From: Bacteroidaceae bacterium
GTDB lineage: Bacteria; Bacteroidota; Bacteroidia; Bacteroidales; Bacteroidaceae
Reading direction: 5' to 3'
Assembly (NCBI GenBank): GCA_017940565.1
Contig: JAGAYH010000021.1
Coordinates: 72,363-136,362, forward strand
Length of the DNA stretch: 64,000 nt
The first letter of the stretch is position 1. Each line of letters opens with the position of its first letter. Of this stretch, positions 51,581 to 60,269 are shown piece by piece. Made by a program: the position numbers and the translations under genes. The notes beneath the pieces were generated by a model. It was not told the origin of the DNA and searched no databases. It worked only from the letters and a program-made list of their open reading frames with translations.

Positions 51581-52759
51581 ATGGAGAATTTCTTTCAAAG
51601 ACATGCTTTTCTAGTTGAGCATACGGACACTACGATGACGCGTCCCCTGATGAACGAAATCGACTGGAGTCACCGGTTGATTGGCATCAAAGGACCACGT
51701 GGTGTAGGCAAAACAACCTTTCTTCTCCAATATGCCAAGAAGAATTTCAATGTTAACATGGGGCGCTGCCTCTACATTAACATGAACAGTTTCTATTTCC
51801 AAGGGCGCGGCATCGTGGACTTCGCCGAGGAATTTGTGAAACGTGGAGGCAAGGTACTCATCATTGACCAGATATTCAAGCAAAACGGCTGGCAGGAAGA
51901 ACTGTGCGAATGTTACCACCGCTTTCCCGGTCTGCATATCATCTATGGTACAACCACTGTGGAGCGTCCCAACGACGAAGATGACGAACTGAACAGAATC
52001 AGCCACAACTACGTGCTCCACGGATTCTCGTTCCGCGAATACATCAACCTGCAAACACAGGGCAACCTGCCCCGCATCTCGTTGGAGGACATACTCTACC
52101 GCACAGAAATAACTCAAAAGAACATTCTGCTGAAAGTGCGGCCGTGGAACTATCTTCAAAACTACCTGCACCACGGCTACTATCCGTTCTATCTGGAAAA
52201 GCATAACTTCACCGAAAGCCTTTTGAAGGCCGTCAATACCATGCTGGAAGTGGACATCCTCTTCATCAAGCAAATTGACGTGAAGTATCTGACACGACTC
52301 AAAAAGTTGTTGTACCTGTTGACCCTCAGCGGAGACAATTCGCCAAACGTGAGCTATCTGGCACAAGAGATAGGCACATCGCGAGCCACCGTGACCAACT
52401 ACATGAACAATCTGGAAGAAGCCAGACTCATCCACCAGATATACAAAACCAGCGGTCAGCCCAAAAAGCCGGCCCGCATCCTGATGCACAACACGAACCT
52501 GCTCTACTCCATCCTTAGCGGCATTCCTACAGACCAGGAGGTAATGGAGACTTTCTTCATTAACAGTATCTGGCGCCACCATACGGTAGAAGTAAGCAAG
52601 AAGACAGGCGTCTTCATCGTGGACAAGGACATCAACATCTGCGTGTGTGACCGCAACAAGAAAAAACGTAAGGAAGACAACATCTTCTACGCCCGCTACA
52701 ACATCGAGGTAGGTCGCGAAAACGACATTCCCATCTGGATGTTCGGCTTCCTTTACTAA
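51581..52759 (+). CDS. AAA-family ATP-binding protein with DUF4143-like C-terminus
   Basis: 392 aa. The AAA_14-type ATPase domain has Walker A GPRGVGKT (38-45) but Walker B reads VLIIDQIFK, with Gln97 where the family usually has Glu. A middle winged-helix part (SYLAQEIGTSRATVTNYMNN) and a DUF4143-like C-terminal end (FFINSIWRHHTVEVSKKTGV) follow. The family is widespread in bacteria and archaea with unknown function. The frame is open from 50948, but the promoter and alignment fix the start at 51581. nifJ lies 59 nt downstream. Confidence 0.85.
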   Translation: MENFFQRHAFLVEHTDTTMTRPLMNEIDWSHRLIGIKGPRGVGKTTFLLQYAKKNFNVNMGRCLYINMNSFYFQGRGIVDFAEEFVKRGGKVLIIDQIFKQNGWQEELCECYHRFPGLHIIYGTTTVERPNDEDDELNRISHNYVLHGFSFREYINLQTQGNLPRISLEDILYRTEITQKNILLKVRPWNYLQNYLHHGYYPFYLEKHNFTESLLKAVNTMLEVDILFIKQIDVKYLTRLKKLLYLLTLSGDNSPNVSYLAQEIGTSRATVTNYMNNLEEARLIHQIYKTSGQPKKPARILMHNTNLLYSILSGIPTDQEVMETFFINSIWRHHTVEVSKKTGVFIVDKDINICVCDRNKKKRKEDNIFYARYNIEVGRENDIPIWMFGFLY

Positions 52760-52764
52760 ACTGC

Positions 52765-52797
52765 ATTTGGAATAAAACAATTGGATAATATAACTTT
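52765..52797 (+). promoter_or_regulatory. Possible nifJ promoter
   Basis: TTTG at 52765-52768 and TAACTTTT at 52790-52797, with a 21-bp spacer; the last base of the box is T instead of G. Confidence 0.4.
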
Positions 52798-52818
52798 TAT
52801 AACTTCTCAACAATTACA

Positions 52819-55800
52819 ATGGCAAAAGAAAAAAGATTTATGACATGTGATGGCAATGAAGCCGCCGCTCACATCGCGTATATGTTCTCAGAGGTAGCTG
52901 CAATCTACCCCATCACGCCTTCTTCACCAATGGCAGAACATGTAGATGAATGGGCTTCAAAAGGACGTAAGAACCTTTTCGGCGACACCGTTACCGTACA
53001 GGAAATGCAATCGGAAGCCGGTGCAGCCGGTGCTGTTCACGGTTCGTTACAAGCCGGTGCACTGACCACCACCTTCACGGCATCACAAGGTCTGCTACTG
53101 ATGATTCCCAATATGTACAAGATAGCCGGCGAACTGCTGCCTACCGTGTTCCATGTGTCTGCCCGCACACTGGCCACCCATTCGCTCTGCATCTTCGGCG
53201 ACCACAGCGACGTCATGGCTTGCCGTCAGACAGGCTTCGCCATGCTGTCTGAAAACTCGGTGCAGGAAGTCATGGACTTGGCGGCCGTAGCCCACTTGGC
53301 AACCATTGAAAGCCGTGTCCCGTTCATCAACTTCTTCGACGGTTTCCGTACATCTCACGAATACCAGAAAATAGAAGCCGTAGACCAGGAAGACGTACGG
53401 CCCTTACTCAATCAGAAAGCACTGGCAGAGTTCCGCGAACGCGCCCTCAGCCCTGAAAGACCGGTGGCACGCGGAATGGCCGAAAATCCGGAAACATTCT
53501 TCGCACACCGCGAAGCCTGCAACAAATACTACGACGCCGTTCCTGAAATCGTGGAGAAATACATGAACGAACTCTCACAGATTACCGGACGCGAATACAA
53601 ACTGTTCAGCTATTACGGTGCTGAAGACGCCGACCGCGTCATCATAGCCATGGGCTCTGTTGTAGAAGCCGCCAAAGAAGCCATCGACCACCTCATCAGC
53701 AAAGGTGAAAAGGTCGGCATCGTCAGCGTACACCTCTACCGTCCGTTCTCCGTGAAGCACCTGCTGGCAGCCGTTCCAAAGACATGCAAGCGCATTGCCG
53801 TGCTCGACCGCACCAAAGAACCGGGAGCACAAGGCGAACCTCTGCTGATTGACGTGAAAGACGCTTTCTATGGCCAGGAGAATGCACCGCTCATCGTAGG
53901 CGGCCGCTACGGCTTAGGCTCGGGCGACACGACACCGACGATGGTCATCTCTGTCTATGACAATCTGAAACTCAACGCTCCGAAAGACCACTTTACCCTT
54001 GGCATCGTAGATGACGTGACGTTCACATCACTTCCGCTTGAAGAAGAAATGGCCCTGGGCGGTGAAGGCATCTTTGAAGCCAAATTCTATGGTCTCGGCG
54101 CCGACGGAACCGTTGGAGCAAACAAGAATTCCGTAAAGATTATCGGTGACAACACCAACAAGTATTGCCAGGCCTACTTCTCCTACGACTCCAAAAAGTC
54201 CGGAGGCTTCACCTGCTCCCACCTGCGCTTTGGCGACCACCCCATCCGCTCGACCTACCAGATTAAGACGCCGAATTTCGTTGCCTGCCACGTACAGGCT
54301 TACCTGCAGATGTACGACGTGACCCGCGGTCTGCAAAAGAACGGTACGTTCCTGCTCAACACCATCTGGGAAGGCGCCGAATTGGAAAAGAATCTGCCGA
54401 ACAAGGTAAAACGCTATTTCGCCAAGAATAATATTAAGGTATATTACATCAACGCCACCAAGATAGCTCAGGAAATCGGCCTTGGCAACCGTACCAACAC
54501 GGTACTCCAGTCTGCATTCTTCCGCATCACCGAGGTCATTCCCGTGGAGTTGGCCGTGCAGAAAATGAAGGAATTCATCGTAAAGAGCTACGGCCGCAAA
54601 GGTGAAGACGTAGTCAACAAGAACTATGCCGCCGTTGACCGTGGCGGTGAATACACCGAACTCATCGTAAAACCCGAATGGGCAGAACTTCCCGACGACG
54701 TCAAGGAAACTCGTGACGAGAGCGCATACATCAGCGAGCTTGTCCGTCCCATCAATGCCCAGAACGGCGACCTGCTCAAGGTGTCCGACTTCATGTGCTC
54801 CGTCGATGGCACATGGGAGCAAGGAACTGCCGCATACGAAAAGCGTGGAGTCTCGGCCTTCGTTCCGGTATGGAACGCCGAAAACTGCATCCAGTGCAAC
54901 AAGTGTGCCTTCGTTTGTCCTCACGCCGCCATCCGTCCGTTCGTTCTCGACGAGCAGGAAGCCGCAGCATTCACGCCCGAGACTCTTGAGATGAAAGCCC
55001 CGCTCAGCATGAAGGGCATGCGCTTCCGCATGCAGGTCGATGTGCTCGACTGCCTCGGTTGCGGCAACTGCGCCGACGTATGTCCGGGCAACAAGGGCAA
55101 CAAAGCCCTCACCATGGTCGACCTCGACTCACAGCGTCCCGAAGCCGCCAACTGGGAATACCTTGTCAAAAACGTCAAGAGCAAGCAACATCTCGTTGAC
55201 CCCACCAGCAACGTGCGCGTCAGCCAGTTTGCCACACCGCTCTTCGAGTTCTCCGGCGCATGCTCCGGCTGCGGCGAGACCCCGTACGTGAAACTCATCA
55301 CCCAGCTCTTCGGCGACCGCGAAATCGTGGCCAACGCCACCGGATGCTCCTCCATCTACTCCGGCTCAGTGCCCTCCACGCCCTACTGCAAGAACGAGAA
55401 AGGCCAGGGCCCCGCATGGTCAAACTCGCTGTTTGAAGACTTCTGCGAATACGGCCTCGGCATGAACATCGCCAACACCAAGATGCGCAACCGCATCCAG
55501 GCATTGCTCGAAGGCGCCATCGCTGCCGACGAAACGCCCGCCCAATTCAAGGAAGCAGCTCAGGAATGGATTGCCGGCCGCGAAGACGCCAAGCTCAGCC
55601 GTGAGGCCGGTGACAAGTTGAAACCCATGATTGCCGAAGCAGCCAAGCAAGGTTGCCCCACATGTCAGGAGCTCCAAGGTCTGGCCCAATACCTCACCAA
55701 GCGCAGCCAGTGGATCATCGGCGGCGACGGCGCCAGCTACGACATCGGCTACGGCGGACTCGACCACGCCCTTTCCACAGGCCAGGACATCAACATCCTC

Positions 55801-56364
55801 GTGCTCGACACCGAAGTCTATTCCAACACCGGCGGACAAGCCTCCAAAGCCACCCCGATTGGCGCCATAGCACAGTTCGCCGCCAGCGGCAAGCGCATCA
55901 CCAAGAAAGACCTCGGCCTGATGCAGACCACCTACGGCTACGTTTACGTGGCACAGGTAGCCATGGGTGCCGACAACGCCCAATGCCTTAAAGCCTTCCG
56001 TGAAGCCGAAGCCTACCACGGCCCGTCGCTCGTCATAGCCTACGCCCCCTGTATCAACCACGGCCTGAAAGCCGGCATGGGCCGCAGCCAAAACGAAGAA
56101 CTCCGTGCCGTAGAGTGCGGTTACTGGCACCTGTGGCGCTACAATCCCGAACTCGAAGCCCAGGGCAAGAACCCCTTCCAGCTCGACTCGAAAGAGCCGC
56201 AGTGGGACAAGTTCCAAGACTTCCTGCTCGGCGAAGTGCGCTACCTCTCCCTGAAGAAAGCCTATCCCGAGGAAGCACAGGAGCTTTACGACGCCGCCAA
56301 GCGCGCCGCACAGAAACGCTACGCCACCTACGTACGCAAATCACAGGAAGACTGGAGCATCTGA
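52819..56364 (+). CDS. nifJ: Pyruvate:ferredoxin (flavodoxin) oxidoreductase
   Basis: Single-chain PFOR of 1181 aa that converts pyruvate and CoA to acetyl-CoA, CO2 and reduced ferredoxin in the anaerobic cytoplasm. The order is domains I-IV with PITPSSPMAEHVDEW near the start, two [4Fe-4S] motifs (CIQCNKCAFVCP and CLGCGNCADVCP) at about 700-755, SGCGETPYVKL for the third cluster, and the TPP-binding GDGASYDIGYGGLDH with DTEVYSNTGGQASK. It fits a fermentative strict anaerobe. Single gene ending at a strong terminator. Confidence 0.97.
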   Translation: MAKEKRFMTCDGNEAAAHIAYMFSEVAAIYPITPSSPMAEHVDEWASKGRKNLFGDTVTVQEMQSEAGAAGAVHGSLQAGALTTTFTASQGLLLMIPNMYKIAGELLPTVFHVSARTLATHSLCIFGDHSDVMACRQTGFAMLSENSVQEVMDLAAVAHLATIESRVPFINFFDGFRTSHEYQKIEAVDQEDVRPLLNQKALAEFRERALSPERPVARGMAENPETFFAHREACNKYYDAVPEIVEKYMNELSQITGREYKLFSYYGAEDADRVIIAMGSVVEAAKEAIDHLISKGEKVGIVSVHLYRPFSVKHLLAAVPKTCKRIAVLDRTKEPGAQGEPLLIDVKDAFYGQENAPLIVGGRYGLGSGDTTPTMVISVYDNLKLNAPKDHFTLGIVDDVTFTSLPLEEEMALGGEGIFEAKFYGLGADGTVGANKNSVKIIGDNTNKYCQAYFSYDSKKSGGFTCSHLRFGDHPIRSTYQIKTPNFVACHVQAYLQMYDVTRGLQKNGTFLLNTIWEGAELEKNLPNKVKRYFAKNNIKVYYINATKIAQEIGLGNRTNTVLQSAFFRITEVIPVELAVQKMKEFIVKSYGRKGEDVVNKNYAAVDRGGEYTELIVKPEWAELPDDVKETRDESAYISELVRPINAQNGDLLKVSDFMCSVDGTWEQGTAAYEKRGVSAFVPVWNAENCIQCNKCAFVCPHAAIRPFVLDEQEAAAFTPETLEMKAPLSMKGMRFRMQVDVLDCLGCGNCADVCPGNKGNKALTMVDLDSQRPEAANWEYLVKNVKSKQHLVDPTSNVRVSQFATPLFEFSGACSGCGETPYVKLITQLFGDREIVANATGCSSIYSGSVPSTPYCKNEKGQGPAWSNSLFEDFCEYGLGMNIANTKMRNRIQALLEGAIAADETPAQFKEAAQEWIAGREDAKLSREAGDKLKPMIAEAAKQGCPTCQELQGLAQYLTKRSQWIIGGDGASYDIGYGGLDHALSTGQDINILVLDTEVYSNTGGQASKATPIGAIAQFAASGKRITKKDLGLMQTTYGYVYVAQVAMGADNAQCLKAFREAEAYHGPSLVIAYAPCINHGLKAGMGRSQNEELRAVECGYWHLWRYNPELEAQGKNPFQLDSKEPQWDKFQDFLLGEVRYLSLKKAYPEEAQELYDAAKRAAQKRYATYVRKSQEDWSI

Positions 56365-56384
56365 TCTTCCCGTCCATACATCCC

Positions 56385-56422
56385 GACGCCCGCCGGAAAC
56401 TTTTCCGGCGGGCGTCTTTGTT
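56385..56422 (+). terminator. nifJ terminator
   Basis: A 15-bp stem GACGCCCGCCGGAAA / TTTCCGGCGGGCGTC with a very short loop, then TTTGTTATT. Confidence 0.85.
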
Positions 56423-56509
56423 ATTTCTTCTCCGGCACAAAGAGACTCCTCCTCCCCCGTCAGCCCCCAAAAATGCCAAGCCACAGAAAGCCAAACTCCG
56501 GGACGAAAA

Positions 56510-56572
56510 CGCATTTGGCCGCAACGAGAACGGAGTTAGAAAAACCTATATCCGCGTTCGTCCCTATAAATC
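56510..56572. repeat. Phased 21-bp repeat array L (3 units)
   Basis: Units at 56510 (CGCATTTGGCCGC), 56531 (CGGAGTTAGAAAAACC) and 56552 (CCGCGTTCGTCC). Confidence 0.8.
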
Positions 56573-56728
56573 GTCCCATCCAAGAAAACGGGAGAAGCAT
56601 TGTAAGCCTAATATCTTTGATAAACTCAATTGTCGACACAGAATGATATTCTAAGAATTAATCTACCACTAACTAACGTGGCATAATACGGCAGAAACGG
56701 GCCGCCGGATGAGAAAAGAAACTTTTTG

Positions 56729-56760
56729 TTTGGTAAATACGGAATAATTTACTAATTTTG
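56729..56760 (+). promoter_or_regulatory. tRNA-Phe promoter
   Basis: TTTG at 56729-56732, a 20-bp spacer, and TAATTTTG at 56753-56760, 25 bp before the tRNA. Confidence 0.65.
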
Positions 56761-56785
56761 CACCGCTTTAGAGAAAAGAAGCAAA

Positions 56786-56858
56786 GGTGCCATAGCTCAG
56801 TTGGTAGAGCATCGGACTGAAAATCCGTGTGTCCCCGGTTCAAATCCTGGTGGCACCA
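56786..56858 (+). tRNA. tRNA-Phe (GAA)
   Basis: A 73-nt cloverleaf. Acceptor GGTGCCA / TGGCACC with discriminator A; D-loop AGTTGGTA; anticodon loop CTGAAAA (anticodon GAA) on stem TCGGA/TCCGT; T-arm CCCGG TTCAAAT CCTGG. CCA is not encoded. Confidence 0.97.
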
Positions 56859-56870
56859 CAAAAAGTCAAG

Positions 56871-56904
56871 AGCCGGCTTGGGAAAAGAAAATCCCAAGCC
56901 GGCT
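56871..56904 (+). terminator. Hairpin after tRNA-Phe
   Basis: A perfect 13-bp stem AGCCGGCTTGGGA / TCCCAAGCCGGCT with an 8-nt A-rich loop, between the tRNA and the radical SAM gene. No long T-tract follows, so partial read-through into the next gene is possible. Confidence 0.6.
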
Positions 56905-56919
56905 TATACGAAAGAACAA

Positions 56920-58092
56920 ATGGTAACCACAGCAACTCCTTTTGCCCATCCGCTCTATGTGATGCTCAAACCTGCCGGCGCACGCTGCAACTTGAGATGC
57001 AAGTATTGCTATTACTTGGAAAAGGCCGGACTGTATCCCGACGGAGAAGCCCACACGATGAGTGACGGGCTGCTGGAGAAGTTTGTCCGCGAATACATAG
57101 AATCACAAACGACGGGCGAAGTTCTCTTTACCTGGCACGGCGGCGAACCCCTGCTGCGACCGCTTTCTTTCTATCAAAAGGCCATGGCACTGCAACGCAA
57201 GTATGCAGGCGGACGACACATAGCCAACAGCATACAGACGAACGGCACACTGCTGACCGACGAATGGTGCCGTTTTTTCCGTGAAAACCACTGGTTGGTA
57301 GGCGTGTCCATTGACGGTCCGCAGACGTTCCACGACCATTACCGCAGTGACCGCAAGGGTAACCCGTCGTTCCGACGAGTCATGCAAGGTATTGAACTGC
57401 TGAAAAGGCACGACGTAGATTGGAATGCCATGGCCGTGGTCAACAACCTTAACGGCGACCATCCGCATGAGTTCTATCAGTTTTTTAAAGACATCGGTTG
57501 CCATTACCTGCAGTTCACACCCATTGTGGAGCGCAACGAGGACGGGCGCGTGACTGATTTCTCCGTGCGGCCCGGACAATGGGGAGCATTCATTTGTACC
57601 CTGTTCGACGAATGGGTGCACCAAGACGTGGGCACTCGCTTCATTCAACTGTTTGACGCCACGCTGGCCAACTGGATGGGGCTTCCTCCCGGCGTATGCA
57701 CGATGGCCCGCACGTGCGGTCATGCCGGTGTGATGGAACACAACGGCGATGTCTATGCGTGCGACCATTTCGTGTTTCCCGAATACAAGCTGGGCAACAT
57801 CCGTGAACGCTCACTTGCCGAAATGATGTACAGCGAGCCACAACAGCAATTCGGCATGGCAAAGCACACCGCATTACCCTCGCAATGTATGTCGTGCCCC
57901 TACCTCTTCGCATGTAACGGTGAGTGCCCTAAAAACAGGTTCCTGACCACGGCCTCCGGTGAAACGGGACTGAACTACCTGTGCGAAGGTTACCGCGCAT
58001 TTTTTGAACATGTGGCCCCTTACATGGATTACATGAAGAACGAATTGCTCCACCAAAGGCCGGCGGCCAATATCATGAAGGCCATAATATAA
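56920..58092 (+). CDS. Anaerobic sulfatase maturase-type radical SAM/SPASM protein
   Basis: 390 aa. The radical SAM motif CNLRCKYC (Cys23, Cys27, Cys30) is followed by FTWHGGEPLLRPLSFYQKA. The C-terminal SPASM part has CTMARTCGHAG, GDVYACDHFVFPEYKLG and QCMSCPYLFACNGECPKN. This is the anSME layout, which converts an active-site Cys or Ser of sulfatases to formylglycine. No sulfatase is in this window, so the partner is elsewhere. The frame is open back through tRNA-Phe; the ATG at 56920 gives the family start. Confidence 0.92.
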   Translation: MVTTATPFAHPLYVMLKPAGARCNLRCKYCYYLEKAGLYPDGEAHTMSDGLLEKFVREYIESQTTGEVLFTWHGGEPLLRPLSFYQKAMALQRKYAGGRHIANSIQTNGTLLTDEWCRFFRENHWLVGVSIDGPQTFHDHYRSDRKGNPSFRRVMQGIELLKRHDVDWNAMAVVNNLNGDHPHEFYQFFKDIGCHYLQFTPIVERNEDGRVTDFSVRPGQWGAFICTLFDEWVHQDVGTRFIQLFDATLANWMGLPPGVCTMARTCGHAGVMEHNGDVYACDHFVFPEYKLGNIRERSLAEMMYSEPQQQFGMAKHTALPSQCMSCPYLFACNGECPKNRFLTTASGETGLNYLCEGYRAFFEHVAPYMDYMKNELLHQRPAANIMKAII

Positions 58093-58132
58093 AAAAGAGG
58101 GAGCAAAGCATTATCTTTGCTCCCTCCTTTTT
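58091..58132. terminator. Bidirectional terminator between the maturase and serine hydrolase genes
   Basis: A 12-bp stem GAGGGAGCAAAG / CTTTGCTCCCTC with a 6-nt loop, flanked by an A-run and a T-run. Confidence 0.85.
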
Positions 58133-58151
58133 AAATGGAAAAATTGAGAAA

Positions 58152-59372
58152 TCAGCGTGTTCTGCCTGTATAGGCATCTATGGCTGAACGGTTAATCGTC
58201 TGTGAAAAGAATTTCTCGGCAGCCTTGTTCACTTCGGCTCCCCATGGTTGAGGACCGCCGGCACACTGAATGACCCATAGGCGGAGTTGCTTCTTATGCC
58301 AGTTGATCATGCAGTTAGTACCCCAAGCTCCTCCATGGCCGAACCAGGCATTTTCGTTGTCTTTCACAGGGGCAGAAAGGCCAAGCGAATAGCCGCCCAA
58401 ATTCTCCGGGCGGGTGGAAACGGCCAAAATGCTTTTGACAGTTTCCTCTTTCAAAATGCGCACCCCGTTATCGCCTATCCCAAGGTTCATAAGCATTTTA
58501 TAGAACTTCAGTTGGTCGTTGGCCGTAGTCCAGAGTCCGGCTCCGGCCGAGGCAAACACGTGCGAGTCGTTGTAAGGCCGTTGTTGCTGCCCCATCTCCT
58601 CACGCCACTCGGCGGGAGCATTTTTCTTGGCCACATAGAGTTCTACTTTCGTCTTGAGTTGCTTGTCAGTGGGCCAGAACCACGTGGACTTCATGCCGAG
58701 GGGGTCAAGCACCACCTTCTTGAGGTAATTCTCCCATTTCATTCCTGTGATAACCTCCACGATAGCTGCCCCGATGTCAATGCCGGTGTTTGAATACATG
58801 TCACGTGTGCCCGGCTCGAACATCAGTGGCGATGCCGCTGCAATGGAAGCCGTCTGACGCAGAGGCGCACCGCCTGACCAGCCGCCGCCTCTCACATCGC
58901 TGCGCTTGGCACTGATTTCAAAGGGGAAACCGCCCGTATGGTTGAGAACCATGCGCACCGTAAGCACATTCTTGGCCTTATGAAGCGTCTTAATGTCATT
59001 CTTCACGCTGTCCAACACCCACAATTCCTTAAACTCCGGCAAATACTTCGACACAGGGTCATCAAGCGAGAGTTTGCCTTCCTCCACCAGTTTGGCAATC
59101 GTCACACCGCAAAAGCCCTTCGTCTGCGAGCACTGCATAAACACGTTGTCCATCTTGATAGGGCGCTTCTGCGACACATCAGCATAGCCTATGCAGCAAG
59201 TTTCCTGCACTCCGTCTTTGTAGAACACACTGATGGCGCCAGCCAAACGGCCGTCGTCAACGAAAGGCTGCAACACCTCCCTCGCAAAACTGGTTTTGGA
59301 ATCTCTCGGCCCCGTCTTGGCCGATAGCGTCAGACACAGCGACGCCATGAACAAAATAACAATTTTCTTCAT
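58152..59372 (-). CDS. Exported class C beta-lactamase-fold serine hydrolase
   Basis: 406 aa from the ATG at 59372 (59378 is possible). Signal peptide MKKIVILFMASLCLTLSA. The nucleophile motif is CSQTKGF (S-x-x-K), then YSNTG (Y-x-N), and a C-terminal HGGAWG. These are the marks of the beta-lactamase/penicillin-binding-protein-like hydrolase family, which includes esterases and D-aminopeptidases; true beta-lactam resistance is not implied. Single gene; no promoter box is clear. Confidence 0.88.
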   Translation of the reverse strand: MKKIVILFMASLCLTLSAKTGPRDSKTSFAREVLQPFVDDGRLAGAISVFYKDGVQETCCIGYADVSQKRPIKMDNVFMQCSQTKGFCGVTIAKLVEEGKLSLDDPVSKYLPEFKELWVLDSVKNDIKTLHKAKNVLTVRMVLNHTGGFPFEISAKRSDVRGGGWSGGAPLRQTASIAAASPLMFEPGTRDMYSNTGIDIGAAIVEVITGMKWENYLKKVVLDPLGMKSTWFWPTDKQLKTKVELYVAKKNAPAEWREEMGQQQRPYNDSHVFASAGAGLWTTANDQLKFYKMLMNLGIGDNGVRILKEETVKSILAVSTRPENLGGYSLGLSAPVKDNENAWFGHGGAWGTNCMINWHKKQLRLWVIQCAGGPQPWGAEVNKAAEKFFSQTINRSAIDAYTGRTR

Positions 59373-59429
59373 GATCAAGTTTTATTGTATTGAATTAATG
59401 GTTTTATCTATGATACACACGTAAGGGAA

Positions 59430-60227
59430 TCATTTTGTAATAACCTTCTTCAAAGCAGGTATGAGCACATTGGCCATCATCTGGTAGCCCTCGTCGTTGG
59501 GATGAAGGGCAGTGTCCATGGACATGCGGGCAAGGTCACGCTGGCCGCCGCACTCGGCATAGAAATCGGCCAGCGGGAAGCCTTCATACTGGGCTATCTG
59601 ACGGATGATTTCGACGTAGTCTTTCAGGTAAACGCCATTGATATCGCCCATGCAGTCGGAGGGCAGATAGCCGCTGAAGCCATAGGCCTTGCGAGGGGTG
59701 CAGAGCACAATCTTGGCTTTGGGATTGACGGCAAAAATGCGGTCGATGACCATGCGGTACCAGTAGGCAAAGGAGCCGTTGTTGGTGCGATTCTTGTAGT
59801 CATCAAACGTGCCGACGGGCGTGAACTGGCCCCAGTCGTTGATGCCATGCTCAATGGTGTAGTAATCGGCTTTTATCACCTTGTCGTATGCTGAACGTAT
59901 GCAACCGCCGCTGACACCCTGGTTGGTCATTTTGGCGAAATGCAACTGGTCCATGGTACGGTCCATATAACCCTTTTCAAAACGTCCCTGCTTGTCGTAA
60001 TCGTTCAGATAGGTGATACTGGTACCAAGGGCACACCAGTGGGCGTTGATAGTCATTTGAGTTGTATATGGAATGTTGGCCGGCATCTGAGCCTGCTCAT
60101 CAAAAGTAATGCTGTCCACCATAGCGGCATTGTAACGGGCAATTCCACCTTTTTCGTGAATCATCAGGGTTTGTGCATTGACGGTAAGTGCTACTGTCAT
60201 CATTGCTGTCAGGATTATCTTTTTCAT
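59430..60227 (-). CDS. Exported SGNH/GDSL-family hydrolase
   Basis: 265 aa with signal peptide MKKIILTAMMTVALTVNA, then a short VDSITF segment common near the N-terminus of Bacteroidota surface proteins. The SGNH blocks are visible: Ser70 in ALGTSITYL, Gly-rich GVSGG (104-108), Asn130 in HGINDW, and Asp238/His242 in DTALHPNDEG. A carbohydrate esterase or lipase-like activity is likely; the substrate is unknown. It lies 42 nt downstream of a fusion protein whose C-terminal domain is a close paralog. Confidence 0.88.
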   Translation of the reverse strand: MKKIILTAMMTVALTVNAQTLMIHEKGGIARYNAAMVDSITFDEQAQMPANIPYTTQMTINAHWCALGTSITYLNDYDKQGRFEKGYMDRTMDQLHFAKMTNQGVSGGCIRSAYDKVIKADYYTIEHGINDWGQFTPVGTFDDYKNRTNNGSFAYWYRMVIDRIFAVNPKAKIVLCTPRKAYGFSGYLPSDCMGDINGVYLKDYVEIIRQIAQYEGFPLADFYAECGGQRDLARMSMDTALHPNDEGYQMMANVLIPALKKVITK

Positions 60228-60269
60228 TGGACAAACGATATTTGTTATTTTTATTCTGTTATTTATTAT

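Larger units (their letters stand above)
56365..56785. other. 421-bp intergenic region between nifJ and tRNA-Phe
   Basis: Holds the nifJ terminator, array L and the tRNA-Phe promoter. A frame at 56115-56654 on the plus strand overlaps nifJ out of frame and has no coding support. I see nothing else. Confidence 0.65.

Noticed and set aside
54028..56217. Long minus-strand frames under nifJ
   Set aside because: Shadow frames of a strongly biased gene; nifJ has complete Fe-S and TPP motifs.
58152..59372. Antibiotic-resistance beta-lactamase
   Set aside because: Only the fold motifs (SxxK, YxN, HxG) are shared; the protein belongs to a broad serine hydrolase family.
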